A stretch of 64,000 nt of DNA from Pseudomonas sp. GTDB taxonomy: Bacteria; Pseudomonadota; Gammaproteobacteria; Pseudomonadales; Pseudomonadaceae. Both the position numbers and the translations under genes were made by a program. Under the pieces are notes generated by a model. That model saw only the letters and a list, made by a program, of their open reading frames with translations, searched no databases and had not been told where the DNA came from. Positions within the stretch are counted from its first letter, which is position 1. The number at the start of each line of letters is the position of its first letter. Location: contig NZ_JASLGE010000076.1 of the NCBI RefSeq assembly GCF_030150285.1, forward strand, positions 23,205 through 87,204, read 5' to 3'. Shown here piece after piece: positions 35,315-43,648 of this stretch.

Positions 35315-36093
35315 TGATGTTCGAGCGTCTGCGTGAAGATATTCAAAGCGTGTTCCATCGTGATCCAGCAGCGCGCAACGCATTTGAGGTGTTGACCTGC
35401 TACCCCGGTATGCATGCCATCTGGATACACCGTTTGTCCGGTTTGTTGTGGGGCATGGGCTGGAAGTGGCTGGCGCGCCTGGTGTCCAACTTCGGTCGTT
35501 GGTTGACCGGGATCGAGATTCATCCCGGGGCGAAGGTGGGGCGTCGCTTCTTCATTGATCACGGTATGGGCATTGTGATCGGAGAGACGGCAGAGATCGG
35601 TGATGACGTAACGCTGTATCAGGGCGTTACGTTGGGAGGCACCAGTTGGAACAAGGGCAAGCGCCATCCCACCTTGGAGAATGGTGTGGTGGTGGGGGCT
35701 GGTGCCAAAGTGCTTGGGCCATTTACCGTCGGTGCCGGTGCCAAGGTGGGTTCCAATGCGGTGGTTACCAAGGCCGTGCCTGCGGGTGCGACGGTGGTGG
35801 GTATTCCGGGTCGAATCATCATCAAGCATGACGATGAGGCGGATGCCAAGCGCAAGGCCATGGCTGAGAAGTATGGTTTTGATGCTTACGGCGTGGGTGA
35901 AGACATGCCGGACCCGGTGGCGCGCGCCATTGCGCAGTTGCTGGATCATCTGCAGGCCGTTGATGGCAAGCTTGAGGGTATGTGCGGTGCGCTCAAGGAC
36001 TTGGGTAGTACCTATTGCGCCAAGGATCTGCCCGAGTTGCGCGAAGAGGACTTCGCCTGCGTTAAGGGCAAGGATGAGAACAGGGTGGTTTGA
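35314..36093 (+). CDS. cysE: Serine O-acetyltransferase
   Basis: Hexapeptide-repeat acetyltransferase (259 residues) making O-acetylserine for cysteine synthesis. Left-handed beta-helix repeats are obvious (GAKVGRRFFIDHGMGIVIGE, GAGAKVLGPFTVGAGAKVGS). Catalytic His in IDHGMG and the HPGA segment are present. ATG at 35314 or 35317. Placed directly before iscR; cysteine is the sulfur donor for IscS, so the neighbourhood makes metabolic sense. Confidence 0.96.
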   Translation: MMFERLREDIQSVFHRDPAARNAFEVLTCYPGMHAIWIHRLSGLLWGMGWKWLARLVSNFGRWLTGIEIHPGAKVGRRFFIDHGMGIVIGETAEIGDDVTLYQGVTLGGTSWNKGKRHPTLENGVVVGAGAKVLGPFTVGAGAKVGSNAVVTKAVPAGATVVGIPGRIIIKHDDEADAKRKAMAEKYGFDAYGVGEDMPDPVARAIAQLLDHLQAVDGKLEGMCGALKDLGSTYCAKDLPELREEDFACVKGKDENRVV

Positions 36094-36249
36094 CGTTCTC
36101 GGGTGTCTCGCTGTCGGGCTGCGAATGGTTGGGGTTAATCCCGGCCTGCGGCCGCGCCGCGCAGGGTTGCATGTGTGCCATTACGTCGCAGACCCTGCTA
36201 TAATGCGCGCGCTCTTTTGCGGGTATTCCTGACTAAAGTACTAGGTCTA

Positions 36250-36282
36250 ATAGTTGACTTAAATGGTCGGGAATAGCATACT
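36250..36282 (+). promoter_or_regulatory. iscR promoter with overlapping IscR type 1 site
   Basis: A 25-bp sequence at 36250-36274 matches the E. coli type 1 IscR consensus at all but three positions by eye (ATAGTTGACT ... GGTCGGGAAT). It covers a -35 TTGACT (36254-36259), spaced 17 bp from CATACT (36277-36282). A weaker GACT...GTC arrangement lies just upstream at 36228-36247. Binding of clustered IscR would block RNA polymerase, giving feedback repression. Confidence 0.8.
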
Positions 36283-36314
36283 CGCCCTCATTCCGAACTC
36301 CGTGGTACCTGTCC

Positions 36315-36806
36315 ATGAGACTGACTACAAAAGGCCGTTACGCCGTTACTGCAATGCTTGATCTGGCGTTGCACGCACAGCACGGGCCGGTGTCCCTGGC
36401 TGACATTTCCGAGCGCCAAGGCATCTCTTTATCTTACCTGGAACAACTGTTTGCCAAGTTGCGCCGCAGCAGCCTGGTTTCCAGTGTGCGTGGCCCAGGT
36501 GGCGGTTATCAGTTGTCGCGCGATATGCAAGGTATTCAAGTGGCTCAGGTCATTGATGCCGTGAACGAATCTGTCGATGCCACGCGTTGCCAGGGCCTTG
36601 GCGACTGCCATGCTGGCGATACGTGCTTGACTCACCATTTGTGGTGCGACCTGAGCCTGCAAATCCACGAGTTTCTCAGCGGTATCAGCTTGGCGGATCT
36701 TGTCACTCGCCGTGAGGTGCAAGAAGTAGCCCAGCGTCAGGATCAGCGCCGTTGTAATAGCAAGGCGCCGCACCTGGATAAGATCGAAGCGTCCGCCGTC
36801 GAGTGA
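36315..36806 (+). CDS. iscR: Iron-sulfur cluster-sensing regulator IscR
   Basis: Rrf2-family repressor/activator of 163 residues. Winged helix at the N-terminus and [2Fe-2S] ligands Cys92, Cys98, Cys104 and His107, at the same numbering as E. coli IscR. It represses the isc operon when clusters are plentiful and controls other genes as apo-protein. First gene of the isc operon; the operator at 36250 supports autoregulation. The C-terminal tail after residue 130 is variable and probably disordered. Confidence 0.97.
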   Translation: MRLTTKGRYAVTAMLDLALHAQHGPVSLADISERQGISLSYLEQLFAKLRRSSLVSSVRGPGGGYQLSRDMQGIQVAQVIDAVNESVDATRCQGLGDCHAGDTCLTHHLWCDLSLQIHEFLSGISLADLVTRREVQEVAQRQDQRRCNSKAPHLDKIEASAVE

Positions 36807-36855
36807 TTGCATAAAAACGACGGTGCGCCAGCCAGCCTGATTTAGGAGATAGTCC

Positions 36856-38070
36856 ATGAAATTGCCGATTTACCTTGATTACTCAGCCACCACCCCGGTT
36901 GATCCGCGTGTTGCTCAAAAAATGAGCGACTGCTTGCTGGTTGACGGGAACTTCGGTAACCCGGCTTCGCGCTCCCACGTCTTCGGCTGGAAAGCGGAAG
37001 AAGCGGTTGAGAACGGTCGTCGTCAGGTTGCTGATCTGGTTAATGCCGACCCGCGCGAAATCGTCTGGACCTCTGGTGCGACCGAAGCCAACAACCTGGC
37101 TATCAAAGGCGCAGCGCATTTCTATGCGACCAAGGGCAAGCACCTGATTACCGACAAGATTGAGCACAAGGCTGTCCTCGACACCATGCGCCAATTGGAG
37201 CGTGAAGGCTTCGAAGTGACCTACATCGAGCCGGGTGAAGACGGCCTGGTGACGCCCGCCATGGTTGAAGCCGCCATGCGCGAAGACACCATTCTGGTGT
37301 CGATCATGCACGTGAACAACGAAATCGGCACCATCAACGACATCGCGGCCATTGGTGAGCTGACCCGCTCGCGTGGCGTGTTGTTCCACGTTGACGCGGC
37401 CCAGTCCACGGGCAAGGTTGAAATCGACCTGGCCAAGCTGAAAGTTGACCTGATGTCCTTCTCGGCCCACAAAACGTATGGCCCTAAAGGCATTGGCGCG
37501 CTGTATGTCAGCCGCAAGCCTCGCGTACGTATTGAGGCCACCATGCACGGTGGCGGTCACGAGCGCGGCATGCGTTCGGGCACCTTGGCCACTCACCAGA
37601 TCGTGGGCATGGGCGAAGCGTTCCAGATCGCCAAAGAAGAAATGGCCGCTGAAAATATTCGCATCAAGGCGTTGAGCGACCGTTTCTTCAAGCAGGTCGA
37701 ACACCTTGAAGAGCTTTACGTGAACGGCAGCATGATTCACCGCGTACCGCACAACCTGAACCTGAGCTTCAACTACGTTGAAGGCGAGTCGCTGATCATG
37801 GCGCTCAAGGATCTGGCTGTGTCGTCGGGGTCGGCTTGCACCTCCGCTTCCCTTGAGCCTTCCTACGTGTTGCGCGCCCTGGGCCGCAACGACGAGTTGG
37901 CGCACAGCTCAATTCGTTTCACCTTCGGCCGGTTCACCACCGAAGAAGAAATCGACTACGCCGCGCAGAAAGTGTGCGAGGCCGTTACCAAGCTGCGCGC
38001 TCTGTCGCCGCTGTGGGACATGTACAAAGACGGCATCGACATCTCGAAAATCGAGTGGGCGGCGCACTGA
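36856..38070 (+). CDS. iscS: Cysteine desulfurase IscS
   Basis: PLP enzyme of 404 residues that takes sulfur from cysteine for Fe-S clusters and tRNA thiolation. PLP lysine Lys206 in SAHKTYGPKG and the mobile catalytic Cys328 in SSGSACTS match E. coli IscS exactly in position and total length. ATG at 36856 has TTAGGAG upstream. Followed by a hairpin-containing gap before iscU. Confidence 0.98.
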   Translation: MKLPIYLDYSATTPVDPRVAQKMSDCLLVDGNFGNPASRSHVFGWKAEEAVENGRRQVADLVNADPREIVWTSGATEANNLAIKGAAHFYATKGKHLITDKIEHKAVLDTMRQLEREGFEVTYIEPGEDGLVTPAMVEAAMREDTILVSIMHVNNEIGTINDIAAIGELTRSRGVLFHVDAAQSTGKVEIDLAKLKVDLMSFSAHKTYGPKGIGALYVSRKPRVRIEATMHGGGHERGMRSGTLATHQIVGMGEAFQIAKEEMAAENIRIKALSDRFFKQVEHLEELYVNGSMIHRVPHNLNLSFNYVEGESLIMALKDLAVSSGSACTSASLEPSYVLRALGRNDELAHSSIRFTFGRFTTEEEIDYAAQKVCEAVTKLRALSPLWDMYKDGIDISKIEWAAH

Positions 38071-38091
38071 TATTTCAAGTCGCCGTAGACA

Positions 38092-38128
38092 GGCGCTGTA
38101 AGTGCAGCGAAAGCAGCTTTACAGCGTC
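38092..38128 (+). promoter_or_regulatory. Stem-loop in the iscS-iscU intergenic region
   Basis: GGCGCTGTAA (38092-38101) pairs with TTACAGCGTC (38119-38128) over ten positions including one G-U; the loop contains TGC and GCA arms around gaaa. It lies 37 nt before the iscU start. No T-run follows, so it is more likely an mRNA processing or stability element. Confidence 0.6.
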
Positions 38129-38164
38129 TCAAGAGCGACTCTCTGATGAGTGAGGATGAGTACC

Positions 38165-38551
38165 ATGGCTTACAGCGAAAAGGTCATTGACCACTACGAG
38201 AACCCGCGCAACGTCGGCAAGATGGACGCGGAAGACCCGGATGTCGGTACCGGCATGGTTGGCGCACCCGCGTGCGGCGACGTGATGCGTCTACAGATCA
38301 AGGTTAACGAGCAGGGCATCATTGAAGATGCCAAGTTCAAGACCTATGGTTGCGGTTCGGCAATCGCTTCCAGCTCTTTGGCGACCGAGTGGATGAAGGG
38401 CAAGACTCTGGATGAAGCAGAGACCATCAAGAACACTCAGTTGGCCGAAGAGCTGGCCTTGCCACCGGTGAAAATTCACTGCTCGGTACTTGCCGAAGAT
38501 GCCATCAAGGCAGCTGTGCGCGATTACAAGCAGAAGAAAGGTTTGATCTGA
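38165..38551 (+). CDS. iscU: Iron-sulfur cluster scaffold IscU
   Basis: Scaffold of 128 residues on which clusters are built. Cluster ligands Cys37, Asp39, Cys63 and Cys106 and the HscA-binding LPPVK (99-103) are in the standard places. ATG at 38165 is taken because MAYSEKVIDHYENPRN is the conserved IscU N-terminus; GAGGATGAG precedes it. An earlier in-frame ATG adds five residues and is unlikely. Confidence 0.98.
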   Translation: MAYSEKVIDHYENPRNVGKMDAEDPDVGTGMVGAPACGDVMRLQIKVNEQGIIEDAKFKTYGCGSAIASSSLATEWMKGKTLDEAETIKNTQLAEELALPPVKIHCSVLAEDAIKAAVRDYKQKKGLI

Positions 38552-38552
38552 T

Positions 38553-38582
38553 CCCGGCCCATGCCCTGGTGGCATGAGCGGG
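38553..38582 (+). promoter_or_regulatory. Stem-loop between iscU and iscA
   Basis: CATGCC (38560-38565) pairs with GGCATG (38571-38576); an outer CCCG/CGGG clamp (38553-38556 with 38579-38582) extends it. It starts right after the iscU stop and has no T-run. Could protect the upstream iscSU mRNA. Confidence 0.55.
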
Positions 38583-38614
38583 CTGATGATACTGGCGATA
38601 GGTAAGGAGTCACG

Positions 38615-38938
38615 ATGGCTATCAGCATGACAGAAGCGGCGGCCAAGCACATTCGTCGCTCCCTCGACGGGCGCGGTAAAGGTGAGGGGATTCGTCTGGG
38701 TGTTCGCACCACGGGCTGCTCCGGCCTTGCCTATGTGCTGGAGTTTGTCGATGAAGTGGGCGAGGAAGACCAGGTCTTTGAAACCCACGGCGAAAAAGTG
38801 ATCATCGATCCCAAGAGCTTGACCTACCTTGACGGTACAGAGCTGGACTTCGTCAAGGAGGGCCTCAATGAAGGCTTCAAGTTCAACAACCCTAACGTGC
38901 GCGGTGAATGTGGCTGCGGCGAAAGCTTCAACATCTGA
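38615..38938 (+). CDS. iscA: Iron-sulfur assembly protein IscA
   Basis: A-type cluster carrier of 107 residues. Conserved Cys35, Cys99 and Cys101 (GCSGLAY and the ECGCGESF tail) match E. coli IscA numbering. Takes part in [4Fe-4S] maturation. Start preceded by AAGGAG. Followed after 8 bp by hscB. Confidence 0.97.
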   Translation: MAISMTEAAAKHIRRSLDGRGKGEGIRLGVRTTGCSGLAYVLEFVDEVGEEDQVFETHGEKVIIDPKSLTYLDGTELDFVKEGLNEGFKFNNPNVRGECGCGESFNI

Positions 38939-38946
38939 GGCAACTC

Positions 38947-39468
38947 GTGGGTACTCCTTGTCATTTCGCTCTATTTGAACTGCAACCGAGCTTTACGCTG
39001 GACCTCGAGCAGTTGGCCGCGCGTTACCGTGAGTTGGCGCGTGGCGTACATCCTGACCGCTTTGCGGATGCTTCCGAACGTGAGCAACGACTGGCGCTAG
39101 AGCAATCCGCGAGCCTTAACGAGGCTTATCAGACGCTCAAGAGCCCACCCAAGCGCGCGCGTTACCTGCTTGCGATGAATGGGCGTGAGATGCCGCTGGA
39201 AGTCACGGTGCACGATCCCGAGTTTCTGCTGCAGCAGATGCAGTGGCGCGAAGAGCTTGAAGATCTGCAGGACAGCGCCGATATAGACGGTGTTGCTGCA
39301 TTCAAGCGCCGGTTGAAATTGGCCCAGAATGAATTGAACGACAGCTTCGCTGCTTGTTGGAATGATGCTGCCCAGCGTGAACAGGCTGAACGCCTGATGC
39401 GCCGCATGCAGTTCCTCGACAAGCTCACTTACGAAGTGCGCCAGTTAGAAGAGCGCCTCGACGATTAA
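38947..39468 (+). CDS. hscB: Fe-S assembly co-chaperone HscB
   Basis: J-domain protein of 173 residues that delivers IscU to HscA. HPD motif at 35-37 (GVHPDRF) and the C-terminal IscU-binding helical bundle are present. Start is GTG at 38947, with GAGG 8 nt upstream; it gives the conserved N-terminus TPCHFALFELQPSF. Confidence 0.95.
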   Translation: MGTPCHFALFELQPSFTLDLEQLAARYRELARGVHPDRFADASEREQRLALEQSASLNEAYQTLKSPPKRARYLLAMNGREMPLEVTVHDPEFLLQQMQWREELEDLQDSADIDGVAAFKRRLKLAQNELNDSFAACWNDAAQREQAERLMRRMQFLDKLTYEVRQLEERLDD

Positions 39469-39518
39469 CTCCGTGCTTTCCTGATTGCACGCCTGATTAC
39501 AGATAAGTCCTGATAACG

Positions 39519-41381
39519 ATGGCCCTACTGCAGATCGCCGAACCCGGCCAAAGTCCTCAACCGCACCAGCGACGTCTGGCTGTGGGGATCGACTTGGGCA
39601 CCACCAATTCGCTGGTCGCTGCATTGCGCAGTGGTCTTTCCGAGCCGCTGGCCGATGCGGATGGCAAGGTCATCCTGCCTTCGGCGGTGCGCTATCACGC
39701 CGACCGCATTGAGGTGGGTGAATCTGCTCGTCTGGCGGCTTCAAGCGACCCTTTCAATACCGTGCTGTCGGTCAAGCGTTTGATGGGTCGTGGTCTGTCC
39801 GACGTCAAGCAGCTTGGCGAGCAGTTGCCGTACCGTTTTGTCGGCGGCGAGTCGCACATGCCGTTTATCGACACTGTCCAGGGGCCTAAAAGCCCGGTGC
39901 AGGTGTCAGCTGATATTTTGATGGCGCTTCGCGAACGGGCCGAAAAAGCCTTGGGTGGCGAGTTGGTGGGGGCGGTCATTACCGTTCCGGCTTACTTTGA
40001 TGACGCTCAGCGTCAAGCGACCAAGGATGCGGCCAAGCTGGCAGGCCTGAATGTGCTGCGTTTGCTCAATGAGCCTACGGCTGCTGCCGTGGCGTATGGG
40101 CTCGATCAGCAGGCCGAAGGTATCGTTGCTATCTATGACCTGGGCGGCGGCACGTTCGATATTTCGATACTGCGTTTGACCGGGGGCGTCTTCGAAGTTC
40201 TGGCAACCGGCGGCGACAGTGCGTTGGGTGGCGATGATTTCGATCACGCCATCGCAAACTGGATCGTTGAGCAGGCAGGTTTGTCTGCGGATCTGGCTCC
40301 GGGGGCTCAGCGCGAGCTGCTGCAAATCGCTTGCGCGGCCAAAGAGGGTCTGACTGATGCGGCCTCGGTGACGGTTGCTTATGGCGATTGGCATGCCGCG
40401 TTGACCCGTGAGGCCTTCGATGCCCTGATTGAGCCAATGATCGCGCGCAGCCTCAAGGCTTGCCGTCGTGCGGTGCGTGACTCGAACATTGAGCTGGATG
40501 AAGTCCAGGCGGTGGTGATGGTGGGCGGTTCAACCCGCGTACCGCGTGTGCGCGAAGCGGTGGCCGATATGTTTGGTCGCCAGCCGTTGACGGACATTGA
40601 TCCGGACCAGGTGGTGGCCATTGGTGCGGCCATTCAGGCTGATACCTTGGCGGGCAACAAGCGTGAAGGTGGCGAATTGCTGCTGCTTGACGTTATTCCT
40701 CTGTCGTTGGGCCTGGAAACGATGGGCGGCCTGATGGAGAAAGTCATTCCGCGCAATACGACGATTCCTGTGGCGCGAGCGCAAGATTTCACGACGTATA
40801 AAGATGGCCAGACGGCCATGATGATTCATGTATTGCAGGGCGAGCGTGAGCTGATCAGTGATTGCCGCTCCCTGGCGCGGTTTGAGTTGCGTGGCATTCC
40901 GCCGATGGTGGCGGGTGCGGCAAAAATCCGCGTGACCTTCCAGGTGGATGCGGATGGCTTGCTGAATGTATCGGCCCGTGAGTTGGGCTCGGGCGTTGAG
41001 GCAAATATTCAGGTCAAGCCGTCCTACGGCCTGACCGACGGCGAAATCGCCAAGATGCTCAAGGATTCGTTCCAATACGCCAGTGACGACAAAGTTGCCC
41101 GGGTGTTGCGTGAGCAGCAGGTGGATGCGCAGCGCCTGATCGAAGCGGTGCAGGCGGCTCTTGATGTCGATGGCGAGCGACTGCTGGATGCTGAAGAGCG
41201 CATGGTCATCGAGCTGCAAATGCAGGAATTGTCCGAGTTGTTGAAAGGCTCCGATGGTTATGCCATCGAGCAGCAGACCAAGCGTTTGTCGCAGGTGACC
41301 GATGCGTTTGCTGCCCGCCGCATGGATTTGACCGTCAAGGCTGCCCTGTCGGGTCGCAACCTGAATGAAATTGAGGAATAA
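39519..41381 (+). CDS. hscA: Fe-S assembly chaperone HscA (Hsp70 class)
   Basis: Specialised Hsp70 of 620 residues. ATPase domain signatures VGIDLGTTNSLVA, AIYDLGGGTFDISIL and VVMVGGSTRVPRVR, and the substrate domain GIPPMVAGAAKI, are intact. It releases clusters from IscU by recognising its LPPVK sequence. Separated from hscB by 50 bp. Followed after 3 bp by fdx. Confidence 0.98.
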   Translation: MALLQIAEPGQSPQPHQRRLAVGIDLGTTNSLVAALRSGLSEPLADADGKVILPSAVRYHADRIEVGESARLAASSDPFNTVLSVKRLMGRGLSDVKQLGEQLPYRFVGGESHMPFIDTVQGPKSPVQVSADILMALRERAEKALGGELVGAVITVPAYFDDAQRQATKDAAKLAGLNVLRLLNEPTAAAVAYGLDQQAEGIVAIYDLGGGTFDISILRLTGGVFEVLATGGDSALGGDDFDHAIANWIVEQAGLSADLAPGAQRELLQIACAAKEGLTDAASVTVAYGDWHAALTREAFDALIEPMIARSLKACRRAVRDSNIELDEVQAVVMVGGSTRVPRVREAVADMFGRQPLTDIDPDQVVAIGAAIQADTLAGNKREGGELLLLDVIPLSLGLETMGGLMEKVIPRNTTIPVARAQDFTTYKDGQTAMMIHVLQGERELISDCRSLARFELRGIPPMVAGAAKIRVTFQVDADGLLNVSARELGSGVEANIQVKPSYGLTDGEIAKMLKDSFQYASDDKVARVLREQQVDAQRLIEAVQAALDVDGERLLDAEERMVIELQMQELSELLKGSDGYAIEQQTKRLSQVTDAFAARRMDLTVKAALSGRNLNEIEE

Positions 41382-41384
41382 CTG

Positions 41385-41726
41385 ATGCCGCAGATCATTT
41401 TTCTGCCCCACGCCGAGCATTGCCCGGACGGTATGGTTGTAGAGGCTGAGACCGGCAAGTCCATTCTCGAAGTCGCCCACGAAAACCATATTGAGATCGA
41501 AAGTGCGTGTGGTGGAGTCTGTGCTTGCACGACCTGCCATTGCATCATTCGTGAAGGGTTTGACTCGCTCGAAGAAGCGGATGAGCTGGAAGAAGACTAC
41601 CTGGATCGTGCCTGGGGTCTTGAAGCGCAATCGCGTCTGAGCTGTCAGGCCAAGGTGGGTACTGAAGACCTCACGGTCGAGATTCCAAAGTACTCGCTCA
41701 ACCATGCCGCAGAAGCGCCGCACTGA
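41385..41726 (+). CDS. fdx: [2Fe-2S] ferredoxin of the isc operon
   Basis: Adrenodoxin-type ferredoxin of 113 residues, with cluster ligands Cys42, Cys48, Cys51 and Cys87 (ACGGVCACTTC and RLSCQ). Provides electrons for cluster assembly on IscU. Length and position in the operon match E. coli Fdx. Confidence 0.97.
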   Translation: MPQIIFLPHAEHCPDGMVVEAETGKSILEVAHENHIEIESACGGVCACTTCHCIIREGFDSLEEADELEEDYLDRAWGLEAQSRLSCQAKVGTEDLTVEIPKYSLNHAAEAPH

Positions 41727-41738
41727 TAAGGAAGGGTC

Positions 41739-41939
41739 ATGAGCCTGAAATGGGTTGATGTACAGGAAATCGCCATACAACTGGCTGAAGCTCACCCGGA
41801 TGTCGATCCGCTGTCGGTGAACTTCGTCAAATTGCGCGATTTGGTCATGGCACTGCCAGAATTTGACGATATCCCTGATCGCGGGGGTGAAAAGGTTCTC
41901 GAAGCCATTCAGGGTTTGTGGATCGAAGAAGCTGACTAA
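41739..41939 (+). CDS. iscX: Fe-S assembly protein IscX
   Basis: Acidic 66-residue protein that binds IscS and possibly iron, modulating desulfurase activity. Conserved WVDVQEIAIQLAEAHPDVDP and IQGLWIEEAD tail. Closes the isc operon; a terminator-like stem follows. ATG at 41739 has AAGGAAGG upstream. Confidence 0.96.
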   Translation: MSLKWVDVQEIAIQLAEAHPDVDPLSVNFVKLRDLVMALPEFDDIPDRGGEKVLEAIQGLWIEEAD

Positions 41940-41972
41940 GCTTGTAATCGACGTAATTATGCAAGACCCAAG

Positions 41973-42000
41973 AACCCGCGTATAATTCGCGGGTTTAATT
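41973..42000 (+). terminator. Stem-loop after iscX with TATAAT in its loop
   Basis: AACCCGCG (41973-41980) pairs with CGCGGGTT (41988-41995), followed by TAATTTTT. The 7-nt loop is TATAATT, identical to a -10 box, so the same bases may be both the isc terminator and part of the ndk promoter; no good -35 is seen at 17 bp. Confidence 0.7.
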
Positions 42001-42033
42001 TTTCGCTTAAATCACTGTTTCTGGAGTTACACC

Positions 42034-42459
42034 ATGGCTGTTCAACGCACTTTCTCCATCATCAAGCCTGACGCTGTTGCAAAAAACGTTATCGGTGAGA
42101 TCACTACTCGTTTTGAAAAAGCCGGCCTGAAGGTTGTAGCTTCGAAAATGAAGCAACTGTCCAAAGCAGAAGCTGAAGGCTTCTACGCTGAGCACAGCGC
42201 GCGTGGCTTCTTCGGCGACCTGGTTGCTTTCATGATCTCCGGTCCTGTGGTTGTTCAGGTTCTGGAAGGCGAAAACGCTATCGCTCTGAACCGCGAACTG
42301 ATGGGCGCTACCAACCCTAAAGAAGCCGCTGCTGGCACCATCCGTGCTGATTTCGCTGATTCCATCGACGCTAACGCTGTTCACGGTTCCGATTCGGAAG
42401 CCGCTGCTGCACGCGAAATCTCGTACTTTTTCGCAGCTACTGAAGTAACCACTCGCTAA
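42034..42459 (+). CDS. ndk: Nucleoside diphosphate kinase
   Basis: Balances nucleoside triphosphate pools by gamma-phosphate transfer through a phospho-histidine. 141 residues; catalytic His117 in NAVHGSDS and the N-terminal FSIIKPDAV are conserved. CTGGAG precedes the ATG. Codon choice looks strongly biased, as in highly expressed genes. Confidence 0.98.
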   Translation: MAVQRTFSIIKPDAVAKNVIGEITTRFEKAGLKVVASKMKQLSKAEAEGFYAEHSARGFFGDLVAFMISGPVVVQVLEGENAIALNRELMGATNPKEAAAGTIRADFADSIDANAVHGSDSEAAAAREISYFFAATEVTTR

Positions 42460-42487
42460 GTATTGGCTTGTGAGTGAGGGTGAAGAC

Positions 42488-43636
42488 ATGATTGCAACGA
42501 CTGGCAAAACCAACCTGTTGGGTTTGACTCAACCGGAAATGGAGAAATTCTTCGACTCAATCGGGGAGAAGCGTTTCCGTGCCGGTCAGGTCATGAAGTG
42601 GATTCACCACTTTGGCGTCGATGATTTCGACGCCATGACTAACGTCAGCAAGGCCTTGCGTGACAAGCTCAAGGCTATTGCTGAGGTTCGTGGGCCTGAA
42701 GTCGTCAGCGAGGACATCTCCAGCGATGGCACCCGTAAATGGGTGGTACGTGTAGAGTCCGGCAGCTGCGTCGAGACCGTATACATTCCCTCGGGCAAGC
42801 GCGGCACCTTGTGCGTTTCGTCCCAGGCTGGCTGTGCCCTGGATTGCAGTTTCTGCTCCACCGGCAAGCAAGGCTTCAATAGCAACCTCACCGCCGCCGA
42901 AGTCATCGGCCAGGTGTGGATTGCCAACAAATCCTTCGGCAGTGTTCCGGCAACCATCGACCGTGCCATCACCAACGTGGTGATGATGGGCATGGGTGAG
43001 CCGCTGCTGAATTTCGACAATGTGATCGCCGCCATGCATCTGATGATGGATGACCTGGGCTATGGCATTTCCAAGCGCCGAGTGACGTTATCCACATCGG
43101 GCGTGGTACCGATGATCGACGAACTGGCCAAGCACATCGACGTGTCGCTGGCATTGTCGCTGCATGCACCGAATGACGAACTGCGCAGTCAGTTGGTACC
43201 GATCAACAAGAAGTATCCGCTGGCCATGCTGCTTGATTCTTGCCGTCGTTATATGGCGACCTTGGGCGAGAAACGCGTGTTGACCGTCGAGTACACCTTG
43301 CTCAAAGACGTGAACGACCATGTTGATCACGCCCGCGAAATGATCGAGTTGCTCAAGGACACTCCTTGCAAGATCAACCTGATCCCGTTCAACCCCTTCC
43401 CGCATTCGGGCTATGAGCGTCCAAGCAATAACGCCATTCGCCGCTTCCAGGAGCTGTTGCAGCAGGCCGGTTATAACGTGACCGTGCGCACCACCCGTGG
43501 CGAAGACATCGATGCGGCGTGCGGGCAGTTGGTCGGGCAGGTCAATGACCGTACCCGTCGCAGCTCGCGTATCATCGCGGCGCGTGAACTCCAGGCTGAT
43601 GGCGAGCCAGTGCAAAACGCCGCGTCGGCTCCCTGA
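42488..43636 (+). CDS. rlmN: 23S rRNA/tRNA adenine C2-methyltransferase RlmN
   Basis: Radical-SAM enzyme of 382 residues that methylates C2 of A2503 in 23S rRNA and A37 in some tRNAs. The [4Fe-4S] triad CALDCSFCSTG is present, as is MGMGEPLLNFDNV, and the second catalytic Cys lies near the C-terminus in DIDAACGQL. ATG at 42488 follows GAGGGTGAAG; an in-frame GTG 18 bp earlier is less likely. Needs clusters from the isc system upstream. Confidence 0.97.
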   Translation: MIATTGKTNLLGLTQPEMEKFFDSIGEKRFRAGQVMKWIHHFGVDDFDAMTNVSKALRDKLKAIAEVRGPEVVSEDISSDGTRKWVVRVESGSCVETVYIPSGKRGTLCVSSQAGCALDCSFCSTGKQGFNSNLTAAEVIGQVWIANKSFGSVPATIDRAITNVVMMGMGEPLLNFDNVIAAMHLMMDDLGYGISKRRVTLSTSGVVPMIDELAKHIDVSLALSLHAPNDELRSQLVPINKKYPLAMLLDSCRRYMATLGEKRVLTVEYTLLKDVNDHVDHAREMIELLKDTPCKINLIPFNPFPHSGYERPSNNAIRRFQELLQQAGYNVTVRTTRGEDIDAACGQLVGQVNDRTRRSSRIIAARELQADGEPVQNAASAP

Positions 43637-43648
43637 GAGAGGACATCC

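Noticed and set aside
36145..36166. GC-rich stem CCTGCG...CGCAGG after cysE as a terminator
   Set aside because: Stem is short and no T-run follows, so termination is not supported.
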